A stretch of 64,000 bases of DNA from Glebionis coronaria. Taxonomy: Eukaryota > Streptophyta > Magnoliopsida > Asterales > Asteraceae. The stretch's first letter is position 1, and the number at the start of each line of letters is the position of its first letter. Under the pieces are notes generated by a model, which did not search any database, was not told where the DNA came from, and was given only the letters and a program-made list of their open reading frames with translations. This document shows positions 19,567 through 33,119 of this stretch, piece by piece. The stretch lies in the NCBI GenBank assembly GCA_025667525.1, contig CM046878.1:395626974-395690973 (forward strand). The letters run 5' to 3'. The translations under genes were made by a program, and so were the position numbers.

Positions 19567-22397
19567 ATGTCAACTTCAGAAATAAACTCTTCCTCACCTT
19601 TACCAAACATCAAGATTCCCATGCTTGATGCAACCAACTTTGAATTGTGTAAATTCAACTTTGAGCAATATCTAGGGATCTATGACTACACTCTCTAGGA
19701 GATCATTGAATATGGAAACACATTCGATAAAGCCCAAAAGATTGCTGATGCTATTTCTCAAAGATCAGCTGTTGCTGGATGTTCTGAAGAAGATAAGAAA
19801 GAAAAACCTGAAGATGGTAGAGTTGTGTCTGCTGAAGACATAACAAAGAAAAGGGTTGACATGAAAACCCTAAATATTCTGAAAGTCTCTTTGGGACAAG
19901 AGAACCAGCATAATACAGAGGTTATGATTCTGCTAAAGACCTTTGGTTAGCTCTTGAAGTTGCATATGGTGGCAATGCAGATACCAGGGAAGAAAAGAAG
20001 AAACAACTCATGCATGAGTATGCTGTTTTCAAAACTCAACCCAATGAGAAGCTGAGTAGTGTGAGAAGCAGATTGCTTGACATTACAAGCAAATTGTCCT
20101 TCATGGGGACACAACTTGGTGATGTTGACATTAATGCTACCTTTCTTAAAAGTCTTGGTGAGGCGTGGAAGATTGAGGCAAGATCTATTCTTGCCAATAA
20201 TACTTACAAAAGTTGCACGTTTGATGACATCTACAACAAACTAAGGCTGTTGGAAGATGAAACTCTTTTAGAGCATGGAAGAAAGTCTACCAATATTAAC
20301 ATGGTCTTCTTCTCTCATAGTGAAGGTCAATTCAATCAGAAGGACTCTTACATGCATCCAGTTACTGGATCATCATGTGTCAGCGCTGGAACAAGTCCTG
20401 TCAACGTCTCCTTTTCAGACGCTGACACATTCAAAAGTGACTCACCAAGAGTTAAACTTGCTGGTTTGGATTTGGATACTGTATGTGCTTATATTGCTTC
20501 TTTGCCCAGTGGTTCAGTGATTACATATGAGGACCTTGAGCAGATAAGTGATGAGCATTTGGAAGAGATGGACATTAAGTGGAACATGGCTCTTGCTAGT
20601 ATAACAGCAAACAGGTGGAACAGAAGGTTTAAGAAGAAGATGACCTTCAATGCAAAAGACACAGCTGGATTTGATAAATCCAAAGTTGAATGCTACAACT
20701 GTCATCGTATGGGGCACTTCATGAGGGAATGCAGATCTCCTAGAAGATCTGATGCTGGTAAACCCTCAAGACAAATTGTTAAAGCTCAGGATCCTAAAGC
20801 CATGGTTGCAGTTCAAGGAATTAATGGTATGGGATGGGATTGGAGCTATCTGGCTAAGGATGTAGAAGAGGATAAAGCTTTGGTTGCTGAAATTGAAGAA
20901 GAAGAGCATGTTGAATATGCTCTCATGGCACACTCCTCCTCTTCATCGGATAATGAGGTATACAATGATGCTTTTTGTAGTAAAGGTTGTAGGTTAAACA
21001 CTGAGAAACTTAACAAAGAGGTGTTAAGATTATTAAGTGATGTGAGTACTGAAAAGTGCAAACTGTCTAATTACCAACTAGCTCTCACTCAAACTGAGAA
21101 AACAGTTTCTGAATAGAAGAAAATGGAATTTGACTTAAAAGATAAAATAAATATCTTAAAACATGAGTTAAATGCTAGTATGGATATTAGAAACATTATG
21201 GAAAGGGTTAATGGTGAGTTATAGGCTAAATTAGATGAAGCCATTAAAAACAAAGATAATGTTGGCCTTAAAATCCAGAGATTTGATAAGGCAACACAAA
21301 CCCTAGGAGAATGTGTGGGAAAACAAAGGGATCCTAAGGACATGACTAGGATTGGGATGAAAGACTACTCTGTGGTTCCACCACCAGCTGGTGACTTCTA
21401 TGGTGTCCAATAAAAGGACCTATCTTGGACTGGTTTGCTAGAACTCCAAGAGGAGGAATTTATTCCCCCACCAAGAGTTGTCACCCCAGTTGAAGAGTAT
21501 CATCAAAAGTTGACTGACCTGAATGAATGGAAGAAAGCTAACCCTACATTATTTGTTAAGGGTGGCTTGCTATGTGAAAGTCCTAATGAGTCAACTCCCA
21601 TTAAAGTTACAAACCCAATCACTGGTAAAGCTGTTGACCTATGCTCAAACACTGTTAGAAAACCTAGCATTAAGTATGCAGAGATGTATAGGAATACTAG
21701 GTCACCCAAGAGCCAAGTTAGTAATAATGGAACAGGCTTATTCTCTTCTAGACCTAGGGTTGTGTCTAGAAAAGCTTGTTACACTTGTGGTAGCTTTTCA
21801 CACTTGGCATATAAGTGTGTCAACGCTCCCAAAGTCAGCGCTGACAGGAACAAATTCAGCGCTGACAGGCACAAAGTCAACGTTGTTAGGAAGTCAGACG
21901 TTGTCAGACCCAAACCTTGTGTGGAGCAAAGCCCACAAGTTGTTAGACCTGCCCCATTCTTCACTAGAGGGTCTAACACTCATGGACAAAGAACATTTCA
22001 AAAGACAAACACCTGGTCGAATAGGCAATGGGTTTCTGTAGCAAACCCTAGGTTCAACGCTAACAAGGGTAATTTCAGCGTTGACAAGACCAATTCCAAC
22101 GCTAACAGAAACGTGACCATACCTAAATATTTGGAACCACAAGTAAAGGGGTCTAAAGCTTCTTCAAGCTTGACATGGAGACCCAAGAAAGATCAAAACC
22201 CGAATGATAATGGGATTTCAATGACCTGCAACAGATTTAATTACATTTCAAAGGTCATTACAAAACCTATTTGGGTTAACTGGGTATTTCATCCTAAGAA
22301 GGATGAAAATGGGGTTGTTGTGAGAACTAAGTCTGTTCTTATTGAACAACCAGATGAATCCAAGTCTTCTAAGGCTTGAGTTCCCAAAGAAAACTAA
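19567..22397 (+). pseudogene. gag: H gag, broken, with two zinc knuckles
   Basis: It starts MSTSEINSS at 19567. A capsid region of the Copia UBN2 kind follows (IPMLDATNFELCKFNFEQY, then AKDLWLALEVAYGG). The first knuckle CYNCHRMGHFMREC is near 20692-20735 and a second CYTCGSFSHLAYKC near 21775-21817. Stops lie at 19696 (Trp to TAG), 21114, 21222, 21411 and 22377 (Trp to TGA), and a frameshift lies near 19905. The original end is probably the TAA at 22395. Two stretches carry SADR/NVVR/SVDK repeats from the CGYTGACA motif. It would build the particle and bind RNA. Confidence 0.85.
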
Positions 22398-23442
22398 TTT
22401 GTTTTCTTTATGTGCAGGGCATTCAAAAACAGGTCAATGATTATGGATATTGGGACAGTGGATGCTCAAGGCACATGACAGGGAAGGAAGACTATCTAAC
22501 GAACTTCACTCCCATAAAGGATGGTGATAAGGTCTACTTTGGAGGCGGATATGGTACTATCACAGGCAAAGGAACCCTTCTCACCAAGAATTTGCGTTTT
22601 GAGAACGTATTCCTAGTAAAAGAACTTGATTACAATCTGTTTAGTGTATCACAAGTTTGTGATAACAAAAATAAAGTTCTGTTTACTGATACTAAATGTT
22701 TGGTGTTAAGCAAGGATTATAAGATCTATGATGAGAAATATATTGAATATAGAACACCTAGGCATAAAGACATATATAATGTGAATCTGAATGGGATTAG
22801 AATGAATAACAATATGTCTTGTTTTTATGCTAAAGCTTCAGTAGATGAGAGTAATTTGTGGCACATGAGACTAGGGCACATAAATTTTAAGAATATAAAT
22901 AGGCTTGTGAGACTGGGCTTGGTTGATGGTTTGCCTGAGAAGGCCTTCCACAATGACCACTCTTGTGTTCCATGTCTTAAAGGCAAGCAACACAAGGTCT
23001 CATTCAAGTCCAAACAGGTGCATTCTAGTTCTAGTCCTCTTCATTTGCTTCACATGGACCTCTTTGGTCCAACCAATATAGAAAGTTTGAATGGTAAGTC
23101 ATACTGCTTTGTGATAACAGATGATTTTTCTAGGTTTACTTGGACATTCTTTCTAGCTATGAAGAGTGACACAACTGATATTTTAATTGATTTTATCACT
23201 CAGATTGAGAAGAAATCTGGAAATGAAGTTAAGATTCTTAGGAGTGATAATGGTGGTGAATTTACGAATAAGAAGCTAGATGATTTCTGTGCCAGGATAG
23301 GAATTACTAGGCAATTTAGTGTTGCCAGAACCCCACAGCAAAATGGGGTTGCTGAGAGGAAAAATAGAACCCTAATTGAAGCAGCCAGAACAATGTTGGC
23401 TGATGCTCATTTTCCTATAGCCTTTTGGGCTGAGGCTGTTAA
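22376..23442 (+). pseudogene. pol: H pol part 1: protease and integrase N-terminal half, cut by D
   Basis: In the frame one base back from gag. The aspartic protease has YWDSGCSRHMTG near 22447-22482. A pre-integrase zinc-binding HHCC region follows (WHMRLGH near 22858, CVPCLKGKQH near 22972). The integrase core has HMDLFGP near 23050, RSDNGGEF near 23240 and NGVAERKNRT near 23343, so all three acidic catalytic residues are present. The open frame is intact up to FWAEAVN, where D is inserted at 23443. The first pol residue is uncertain. A good 3' splice-site-like sequence ends at 22417, in frame with this ORF. Confidence 0.92.
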
Positions 23443-26006
23443 TTTAACACCCCCAAATTTACACGCAGCGGAATACATCTTTGGGTGCTAAACAATGATA
23501 CAACAACACATAATTTATAAAGAACGACTCGAAAAGAGACGTTTTAGATTTATCGTTCCTAAAACATTTGTTAGAGTAGCGTAGTCCCAAGTAATCGTTA
23601 CCAAAAGATAAGTTAAAACAACATATTAGTTTGTTTTAAAAATGGAACGATAATTAAATCAAAGAGTTTGAACAACAAAAGCAGTGCACAACTTCATTCC
23701 CGTGACCTCCAAGCTTCCACTTCTTGATTACCTGAAATACATGTGAGTAAAACAATCAGCAAAAATGCCGAGTGAATCTATAGGTTTATGAGATCAATTT
23801 GAACACAAGCAAAGATTATAAGTTTGTGGCATGCTTATAAGCATCAAAAAATAATTTGCATCAACAATGATAATTGTATATAGAATAAATTGCAATAAGC
23901 TCATGGAACCGAGCCCTTAAACACTCCCATATCAGTCTAATAAGACGAGAGATTTATTAATTATCAGTTACCTCCAGATTATTGGTACATTGCCGTATAC
24001 CTGACTTCGCAATACAATATGTTCAAACAGTGTGGAGGTCGGGCCTAAGCTTCTATGACAAGTCCACAAAAACTGAACCGGGGCGGCTTCCCCCATAGAT
24101 CTATTAATTGTACTAGCGGTTAACCCATCATAGGTTAATTAACGGTCCATAATTGAGGTTTTAACAAAGGCAATCACTTAATTCAATTTAAAGGCAACCA
24201 CGGGTCCATTCATAGAGGGACTAAGCATACCATAAAAATATTGTGTTCTAAGTTTATAAAACATGTATTCCCCCTCGCGGGTTTAAAATCATTTAATAAC
24301 TAGTATAAAGCGAGGCTATAGACTCACCTTAGCCAATAGTGGTAATGAGACGATCGCCGACGATAGATGATGCCTTTCAAACACGAGAACCGCAACCTAT
24401 CAAATGAGGTGTGTTCATTAATAATAGACTCGAGAAATAAACCATACATAAGAATATAAAACTCGACTCATAAAATCACGACAAACTCGAGAGAAAACGA
24501 TACAAGTGATACTATTACACTCTCCTATATATTCATTTTATTATTCTATGTCTTTAATAAAAATCTGCCGGAACATACCGAATGTCCAAGCCGTTTTCCC
24601 ATACTTAGACATATCAACTTTTTATGATACTACTCAGAGAACTTACTTACTATATGTATAAAGTCCTCCCAAGAGCCCATCAAAAGATTTTACTTTTAAA
24701 GTTCCCTGCCCGACTCATCTTTGAATCACAAAATCCGGAGAGTTTAGCGACCTTGACTTACGAAACCATTTTGACCATTCTAAACAACTCCATTTATAAA
24801 ACCGCCAATTGATTCTAAAAATAGACTCAAAATGCTAAACTTGGAGCCTGAGAACAGCCCTTGAATCATTTTGAAACTCATTTTATAGTCCCCGAGATTC
24901 GATCCAAATATCGACAACAATTTTCGGATTGTGTCGACACTCGTCTCCCGGTACACGAAAATCAAACTAGTGTATCTTCCACCTCGTTTGGAGTTGGAAG
25001 ACCTACTTTATATCGAATCGAAGCTAACGAAATTCTCTACAACATAATCCCATAATATCAACCTATTTTCAGACTTAAGATTTCCGAAAATGCCTCTAAA
25101 CCTACTGCCCAAAATTGACTATTAAAATCTCTTGCAAAATCATGTTTTTGATCAATTCCAACAACTTTTGTCATCAACCTAAGCCCCTAATATCATCATA
25201 AACCATTCCTAACACTTGTATCATCATCAAAATCAAAAACCCAAAAATTAAAAATCAACTTTTTAACAAAAACATAGCATGAAAATCTTTTAATCATCAC
25301 AACTAACACATGCATACAACAAATTTGGATCAAACATCACCAACTTTTCTTGAAAAATTAATATGGTTGCATGTTTATAAAAATGATACCAAAATACTCA
25401 CAAGAAGATTTTAAGATAGGGATTAAGCTTTGTTTTTCTTGAATTTGGCTTAAAAAAATTTGGATGATGATTTATGTTGGAGGAGGGTGGAAGGTTTTCA
25501 CAAGAAAGAGAGGGAGGATGTGTTTATTTTTTTTTTGTTTATGCAACTATGTGTGAGTTAGTGGAAAATTTTGGCTTTTATATGGTGGTACAAGGGTTAA
25601 TTTTGCCAATTTGTGATAATTTTGGTCCAAAATGTAAATAATAGTTAGAAAGCGAGAAATGACTAAAAGTAAATTTTACAAATATTTACGGGACTCGGGT
25701 TTCGTAAAAATACTTATAAGTTTAAACGCACACGAAAAATAATAATATAACGACTCGATACGTAATTAAAACGATATCGTTGAAAATATTGAATATCGAA
25801 ACGATCGATAAAAAAATATAAAATTTTAGGCATCCGTCGGTATCGCGATCACTAGTAGTCCTCGTTACTCGTCAAAATATTAAAATATAATATTTAATAT
25901 CGGTTTCAACTTAAACCGTTAAACATAATAATATTTAACATTATAAAATACTTCAAAATAATTGAAAGTAGAATTAAATTATGACCTTATTTTTACGGGT
26001 TTTACA
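23443..26006 (-). repeat. D 3' LTR (left copy)
   Basis: 2564 bp, from TTTAACACCC to GGGTTTTACA. It is colinear with 30590-33119 except for a segment near 24470-24560 that the other copy has lost. On the minus strand the 3' end reads GTGTTAAA, not the usual CA. Confidence 0.88.
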
Positions 26007-29000
26007 TCCTCACCACCTTAAGGGAGCGACGTCCCGGCGCTCAACTCGCCTCATACACGAGTTGTTCACTACCCGGAAGGATGAGGGCATTCCTTATAAA
26101 GAAGTCCTTACGTTCCCATGTGAATCTCGATCCACGATCTTCACTGGTTCTTTTACAAAAAGCAACTTGTCATCAAGTTGTATCTCACCAAAAAGGAATA
26201 AATAAATCCTTATCCACCAGTCACCCGTCAAATTCGACACATGAAAATTTTATGAATCACACGAAGCTCATTCGACGACAAGGATAGGTGACAGGATTTT
26301 CGGGTAAGTCCAGTTAAGAGGAAGGTTGCAAACTAAAGGATATCCATCGGCCGGATAGCCATGGACACACATCAAAAGAACTAACAAGAAAAACATTTTC
26401 GTCATCGGAGTGTGCTCACACGCGGGTCCTCACTCAAAAGATAATACAAAGACACCATCTCACTTTCGCCAACGCGCATTAATGTCTCAATAAATATCGT
26501 CGCTGAAAGTCAAAAAAAAATATTAGATAATATGTGTTCTACATGATCGGACTTCATCGGATGATGCCGCCTCAAGTTCTCACAACTTACGATCATTTGA
26601 CTAGATCACACACCATATAAGTACATAAAAGAAAAGGTCGAACATAAACATCGATTATAGATCTCCATCGTTAATCATCGAGAAAACCTTGAACGAACCC
26701 TTGATAATAACTACTTGATCTCCAGAGTCTTTCCACTTGCGGTGTCGGCTTCAACATACTCCTCGAGGTTGCAACGAATTTATTAACTCCATTCATTAAG
26801 AGATTTGGTCTTCAATAATTCCATAAGTACACACATAAATCCTGGTGACACTTATCGTTTCTTCTTATACACTGCTTCCCGAGATTCATTTTAACTCAGA
26901 ATAAATAATGATCTTCAATACGAGGAACAGAACGAGATAAAAATAAACTCAATAAACGCATGAACGGACAAGATGTGGTAAAATTATTTAAGGTTGACGA
27001 TCGACGAGGGATCTCGAATCACGTAACCGTAAAACATAATAATTCATAATACTAGAAAAATGAGAGCGAATAATGAATTAAATATTAACATTAAAATAAA
27101 GTTTGTCACAATTATCCGTCCTGGATTTGGTATTACCTTAAAACTCAGTCGAGGTACTTTCTTGATAAAGATGATATATTAAAAATAGAAGTTAAATAGC
27201 TTCATAATTTATTTTGGTTGTCTTAAGAAACTTTGAAAGAAAGTCATGAATTTATTACTTACACTCATATTGATGGTTACAATTAGAAAATATAATTTCC
27301 AAATTAAATCATTGTTAGGAATATAAATTAAACCGATAATTTCATTAAATTTAAAGTAGAGTATGATAAGTCAATTAGTTCAAAAGGTAGAACATAATTT
27401 TATTTTAAACATTAGTTTTAGTTATACAAAATATGATGTATAAATTTGACCTTTTTCTTATGATAGTTATTTCGATAATTGAAAATCATTGGAAAATGTA
27501 TAGACATAAAAATTTTATAATATGTTGTAGAAATACTTAAAGGTGTTTATTATTTCAATATAAAGATGGAATATATTCGGGTTTCGAAATGTGACAAGAT
27601 AACAAAAGAATACGAATGAAAATAATAGTCAACAATTAATACGAAATCAATGGTACAAAAGAGAACGAAGCAAATGTCGTATGAATTCTTAAAGAGAATA
27701 ATAAAATAAAGGCATTGATGGTATGACGATAAGAAATAATAGATTAAACAAGTTGTCAAATTTGGTTGGTGTGGTCGATGGTTCACCAATATCAGCTCGT
27801 TAACTTAGCGGTGGTCGTTACACGATCGGAAATAAGATCCATACAAAAATTTTAATAAAAGGAAATTCCTAGTAATCACTTGTAAGTAAAACAAATCAAA
27901 CGAACGACGTTAGTGTTTAAAGGGAGAAGTCAAAGCACGGTTCACAAGGGTGGATTTCGAGACAAACGAGAGTGACGGACGTGATCCCGGATATACGGAA
28001 ATCCCTCTAGTGATATTTCATTATTCACGTGCGGAGACATTCCGAAGATCTATCAAATCGCATAAAGAACATTAGACGAGAAGGAAGGATAAAACATCGA
28101 GACTTTCAAGTCCTTTATCAAAAGTCAGTAATTAGACGAATGGTCAAAAGAAGTCAGTTATAAGACAAAATGAAGTAACAAGTGGAAAAACGATTGTCGA
28201 GTAAAAACGTATTCGTAAGCGCGTAATTCGTTCCAGAAAAGGTAAGAAAACATATGCGGATGCATAGAAATTGCGCTACTTGCATGAAATATAAAGGTTT
28301 TTAAAACTACTTTTCATTTTATTTCATTTTATTTATCTTTATCATAAATACAAGTAAAAAGTTGATTATTATCAAGATTTTTAAGTGGACTACTATTCAG
28401 CCTAGCATGGCTCCATCTAAATTAGACATAGGTGATCAGGCCATGTATAATTTAGGAATAGCAATGCAGTGCTCAGTTTTGTCGAAAAGTATTACGTTTC
28501 TTATGTTTATATACAAACCATGCCATCTGTAAAATGGAATTTAAAAATAGTTTATAAATTTATAGGATACAAGTAATTTGTGAGATACTTAATAAGCAAC
28601 TTTTAATCTTACGAAAAGTATTTTATAAGACCAAAGTAAAAATAATTGGTGAAAATAATCGTAAAACAATATCAGATTTATTTATAATATGACATTATGA
28701 CAACGTATAAAGTAGTCAAAGTTTTGCAAAAAGTGGCAAATAGTAGCTCATAAAACAACCAATGAAATGGTTACGAGTTGTTAAGGTTTCAAAAGGTTAT
28801 AAGGTTAAACGAAAACGCCATGAGACACGCGATAAAGATATCGACAAAGAATGTGAAGACAAAACTTCAAAACTCAACCCAAATCAGTGGAAGGTTAGAA
28901 GAAAATAAAAATAAAATAACATCGAATGACAAATGAGTCATATATATAAAAAGAATAAATCAATCCATATGTGTATTCTATGTAAGATACTCAACACAAT

Positions 29001-30589
29001 ATGCTTTTAAGAAAATATATTATTCGTTTTCAAATTACACCATTAATCCGGTAATTGTTAATCATGTACTGTTTTTATTTTTAAATATTTTCACATGCAA
29101 CTAATATTCGTTAGTTGTAAAATAATATTTGTTAAAATTTTACGATCTCAAATGAAATCAAAACAGCTTAGAAACATTTAAAACTCATGTTCTGAATTTT
29201 CTATCAGATTCAACTTTTAAATATGAGCCGATTAATTGACTCGATAAACGACATCTCCAAGACTCGGAGTCTAAAGCATTTTGATGCGAAAAGACGTTTC
29301 AGACGACTTTCTAGTTTTACCCGAGACCTGAAACCCAATGTAAAATGACCAAAATACCCCTGCAAGTTCTGTGCAGGTTTGACTATTTTATTTTAAAAAC
29401 GCAGGTTTTACTTTTAAGTTTTGACCTGTTTATACTGCCCCTACAGTTTCTGCATAAAGTGTATTTTTCGACACTTCTTAACGGCTCAAAATATATACAT
29501 ATATACACAGATGTCTTGTGGATTTTACAACAACGAAAAAAAAATAAATCTCGTAATGAGCATCAAATAATATATAGCATGATGAATGACAGAAAATGCT
29601 TCAAGGTATTCAACACGAAATTTAGGAAGCAAAACGGTGAAAGACGTTCGTAATTTAGATTTCAAAATGCAATGTAGGCAAATCTCCTTGGTGCCACGAT
29701 TGTCAAAAACACAAAAACATAACGAGAAAAGAATGGAACATTCATAGGTTGCGTTCCGAGAGCAAGAAGGTTAATGAAAAACAAATGATACAATTTTATA
29801 GAAGTAAAATCGTATTCTAATCTAGAGCCATAATCTAGACGATGATTTATAAAATGACGATGACGTTACCGAGATATAAGTGAACAATACACTTCGGAGT
29901 CGATACATATAAATGTCAACGAATTAAATCTTCGCATGTCGTGTAAAACGATGATAAAAATCAACAAAATATTATGAAAAACCATGGTATTATTCAACAC
30001 TATTTTAAGAAATGTTTCAAAATGTATGACTCACACGATAGCGATTAGTCTATTCCAAAGACACATTGAGTTACACAATGGTCTGCAGATTACGTTAAAA
30101 GACGTCCAAGCACAAATAGCCGGAAGACGATTTGAATATCTATATAGATATCACAAAGGGTTAAACAATGAAAGTAACGCGCGTAGATGAAGTTATGTAA
30201 GGTCATAATATAAAATTTTTGCAATAAAAGCAATTTAAATACTTCAAAAATAAATACAGAAAGATCTTGAAATTCATTGTATTTATTTAAGTTAATCATT
30301 AATAAATGATAAACTTTTATCGAAAAGTTTAACGACATAAATATATATCGATAAAGGGATCCTAGATATAAATATATATCCATAAGTGGATCATAGTATT
30401 TATTTATAAATACTTGGCAATAAGGTATACGTAATAACGCATACTAAAGTGGTAATCCCAAAAGTAGCTTGAACCTGAAGTCACGCGAAATCATGTGCAC
30501 CGACTCTTTGAAAAATAAAACCGACAGTTATAGTTTAGGTTTTTAGAAAAAGACCTAGTTCTCTATAACTCATGGCTCTGGTACCAATC
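26007..30589 (-). other. D interior, degraded
   Basis: Minus-strand frames near 26128-26079 read FTWERKDFFI and then, after a shift, KECPHPS. This is the end of a chromovirus-type pol (TWERED...KYPHLF). Elsewhere the region is AT-rich with many stops and I could not place gag, protease, RT or integrase motifs with confidence. The longest minus ORF (27789-27550, 79 codons) matches nothing I know. Confidence 0.6.
30571..30587 (-). other. D primer-binding site
   Basis: The minus strand reads TTGGTACCAGAGCCATG just inside the 5' LTR end, one mismatch from the initiator-Met site TGGTATCAGAGCC. It fixes the orientation of D as minus. Confidence 0.75.
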
Positions 30590-33119
30590 TTTAACACCCC
30601 CAAATTTACACGCAGCGGAATACATCTTTGGGTGCTAAACAATGATACAATAACACATAATTTATAAAGAACGACTCGAAAAGAGACGTTTCAGATTTAT
30701 CGTTCCTAAAACATTTGTCAGAGTAGCGTAGTCCCAAGTAATCGTTACCAAAAGATAAGTTAAAACAACATATTAGTTTGTTTTAAAAATGGAACGATAA
30801 TTAAATCAAAGAGTTTGAACAACAAAAGCAGTGCACAACTTCATTCCCGTGACCTCCAAGCTTCCACTTCTTGATTACCTGAAATACATGTGAGTAAAAC
30901 AATCAGCAAAAATGCCGAGTGAATCTATAGGTTTATGAAATCAATTTGAACACAAGCAAAGATTATAAGTTTGTGGCATGCTTATAAGCATCAAATAATA
31001 ATTTGCATCAACAATGATAATTGTATATAGCATAAATTGCAATAAGCTCATGGAACCGAGCCCTTAAACACTCCCATATCAGTCTAATATGACGAGAGAT
31101 TTATTAATTGTCGGTTACCTCCAGATTATTGGTACATTGCCGTATACCTGACTTCTCAATACAATATGTTCAAACAGTGTGGAGGTCGGGCCTAAGCTTC
31201 TATGACAAGTCCACAAAAACTGAACCGGGGCGGCTTCCCCCATAGATCTATTAATTGTACTAGCGGTTAACCCATCATAGGTTAATTAACGGTCCATAAT
31301 TGAGGTTTTAACAAAGGCAATCACTTAATGCAATTTAAAGGCAACCACGAGTCCATTCATAGAGGGACAAAGCATACCATAAAAATCTTGTGTTCTAAGT
31401 TTATAAAACATGTATTCCCCCTCGCGGGTTTAAAATCATTTAATAAATAGTATAAAGCGAGGCTATAGACTCGCCTTAGCCAATAGTGGTAATGAGACGA
31501 TCGCCGACGATAGATGATGCTTTTCAAACACGAGAACCACAACCTATCAAATTAGGTGTGTTCATTAATAATAGACTCGAGAAATAAACCATACATAAGA
31601 ATATAAAACTCGGAACATACCGAATGTCCAAGCCGTTTTCCCATACTTAGACATATCAACTTTTGATGTCTAATAAAAATCTGCCGGAACATACCGAATG
31701 TCCAAGCCGTTTTCCCATACTTAGACATATCAACTTTTTATGATACTACTCAGAGAACTTACTTACAATATGTATAAAGTCCTCCCAAGAGCCCATCAAA
31801 AGATTTTACTTTTAAAGTTCCATGCCCGACTCATCTTTGAATCACAAAATCCGGACAGTTTAGCGACCTTGACTTACGAAACCATTTTGACCATTCTAAA
31901 CAACTCCATTTATAAAACTGCCAATTGATTCTAAAAATATACTCAAAATGCTAAAATTGGAGCCTGAGAACAGCCCTTGAATCATTTTGAAACTCATTTT
32001 ATAATCCCCGAGATTCGATCCAAATATCGACAACAATTTTCAGATTGTGTCGACACTCGTCTCCCGGTACACGAAAATCAAACTAGTGTATCTTCCACCT
32101 CGTTTGGAGTTGGAAGGCCTACTTTATATCGAATCAAAACTAACGAAATTCTCTACAACATAATCCCATAATATCAACCTATTTTCAGACATAAGATTTC
32201 CGAAAATGCCTCTAAACCTACTGCCCAAAATTGACTATTAAAATCTCTTGCAAAATCATGTTTTGATCAATTCCAACAACTTTTGTCATCAACCTAAGCC
32301 CCTAATATCATCATAAACCATTTCTAACACTTGTATCATCATCAAAATAAAAAACTCAAAAATTAAAAATCAACTTTTTAACAAAAACATAGCATGAAAA
32401 TCTTTTGATCATCACTACTAACACATGCATACAACAAATTTGGATCAAACATCACCAACTTTTCTTGAAAAATTAATATGGTTGCATGTTTATAAAAATG
32501 ATACCAAAATACTCACAAGAAGATTTTAAGATAGGGATTAAGCTTTGTTTTTCTTGAATTTGGCTTAAAAAAAATTTGGATGATGATTTATGTTGGAGGA
32601 GGGTGGAAGGTTTTCACAAGAAAGAGAGGGAGGAGGTATTTATTTTTTTTTGTTTATGCAACTATGTGTAAGTTAGTGGAAAATTTTGGCTTTTATATGG
32701 TGGTACAAGGGTTAATTTTGCCAATTTGTGATAATTTTGGTCCAAAATGTAAATATTAGTTAGAAAGCGGGAAATGACTAAAAGTGAATTTTACAAATAT
32801 TTACGGGACTCGGGTTTCGTAAAAATACTTAAAAGTTTAAACGCACACGAAAAATAATAATATAACGACTCGATACGTAATTAAAACGATATCGTCGAAA
32901 ATATTGAATATCGAAACGATCGATAATAAAATATAAAATTAGGCATCCGTCGGTATCGCGATCACTAGTAGTCCTCGTTACTCGTCAAAATATTAAAATA
33001 TAATATTTAATATCGGTTTCAACTTAAACCGTTAAACATAATAATATTTAACATTATAAAATACTTCAAAATAATTGAAAGTAGAATTAAATTATAACCT
33101 TATTTTTACGGGTTTTACA
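30590..33119 (-). repeat. D 5' LTR (right copy)
   Basis: 2530 bp. It contains a 54-bp direct duplication (31611-31664 and 31685-31738) where the other copy has unrelated sequence of about 90 bp. The right end GGGTTTTACA meets the H integrase at 33120. Confidence 0.88.

Larger units (their letters stand above)
23443..33119 (-). mobile_element. Element D: degraded Ty3 LTR retrotransposon with about 2.5-kb LTRs
   Basis: It interrupts the H integrase and is flanked by GTTAA (23438-23442 and 33120-33124). The TSD could be read as six bases, GTTAAT. The LTRs are 23443-26006 and 30590-33119. On the minus strand it begins TGTAAAACCC, has an initiator-Met-like primer-binding site after the 5' LTR, and keeps a trace of pol just before the 3' LTR. 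The interior (4.6 kb) has no long ORF. Sampled LTR divergence is about 2%, less than H, as nesting requires. Confidence 0.9.

Noticed and set aside
29345..29653. A 102-codon plus-strand ORF inside D
   Set aside because: It is on the opposite strand to D, AT-rich, without a recognisable domain, in a region full of stops.
33075..33119. The open frame extending upstream of the H pol restart at 33120
   Set aside because: These bases belong to the D LTR. The frame is open by chance and the pol text starts only at the TSD.
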